Source: Thermoplasmata archaeon
GTDB lineage: Archaea > Thermoplasmatota > E2 > DHVEG-1
Length of the DNA stretch: 5,535 bases
Assembly (NCBI GenBank): GCA_003649845.1
Contig: QMTB01000109.1
Location: 1-5,535 of the forward strand
Direction: 5' to 3'
Made by a program: the position numbers and the translations under genes. How positions within the stretch are numbered: the first letter of the stretch is position 1; every line of letters begins with the position of its first letter. Below the pieces are notes generated by a model. The model saw nothing but the letters and a program-made list of their open reading frames with translations. It had not been told where the DNA came from and did not search any database. Shown here in pieces: positions 5,454 to 5,535 of the stretch.

Positions 5454-5535
5454 GATGACCAAATTCTTCCTTACTCTTCCAATCTTTATCAGTCTCAAGC
5501 CTATCTTTCAAGAATGCATCTATTACTTCTCTGAC
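5443..5535 (-). CDS. C-terminal fragment of an unidentified gene, cut by the window edge
   Basis: On the - strand, a reading frame is open from the window edge for 30 codons and ends at TAG (5445-5443). The peptide begins VREVIDAFLKDRLETD and ends EEFGHHES: a charged, helix-forming tail with good coding character. It overlaps the UPF0251 start by 11 bases in another frame, the usual arrangement of co-transcribed archaeal genes. The visible part has no motif that names a family. Given the usual company of UPF0251 genes, an Mrp-type ATPase or a cofactor-related protein is possible, but nothing here shows it. Confidence 0.5.
   Translation of the reverse strand, partial: VREVIDAFLKDRLETDKDWKSKEEFGHHES

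Overview
The window looks like a piece of an AT-rich archaeal chromosome. The pointers to Archaea are: TATA-like boxes, a GGTG-type Shine-Dalgarno (SD) sequence, two archaeal-style winged-helix regulators, an UPF0251 (DUF134) protein, and frequent AGA, ATA and CTA codons. A strictly anaerobic euryarchaeote-grade organism fits the two radical-SAM enzymes and an exported protein with nine cysteines. I cannot name the lineage.

Layout on the + strand. Positions 33-1277 encode an exported seven-bladed beta-propeller of the FG-GAP/VCBS type. A 125-base gap follows, with an inverted repeat and a strong SD. Next is a small winged-helix regulator (1403-1768), whose true start is probably upstream at a non-standard ATT codon. 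A short T-rich convergent gap closes this half.

Layout on the - strand, read right to left. The last codons of an unidentified gene enter from the window edge (5535-5443) and overlap an UPF0251 helix-turn-helix protein (5453-5157). After a 68-base promoter region comes a tight three-gene operon: a GbsR/MarR-like winged-helix regulator (5088-4663), a cobalamin-binding radical-SAM protein (4666-3278) and a radical-SAM/SPASM protein (3281-1854). Both internal junctions are 4-base ATGA overlaps, so the three products are almost certainly made together. A perfect 8-2-8 palindrome lies between the operon's likely TATA box and its predicted transcription start, where a repressor would block the promoter. 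Autoregulation by the first gene is the simplest reading.

The operon is the part most worth following. A B12-type radical-SAM enzyme (typically methylation or C-C bond chemistry) and a SPASM enzyme with an extra Cys-containing N-terminal domain point to a two-step modification of one substrate. No precursor-peptide gene is present, so the substrate is encoded elsewhere or is a small molecule, cofactor or lipid. The substrate cannot be read from the sequence.
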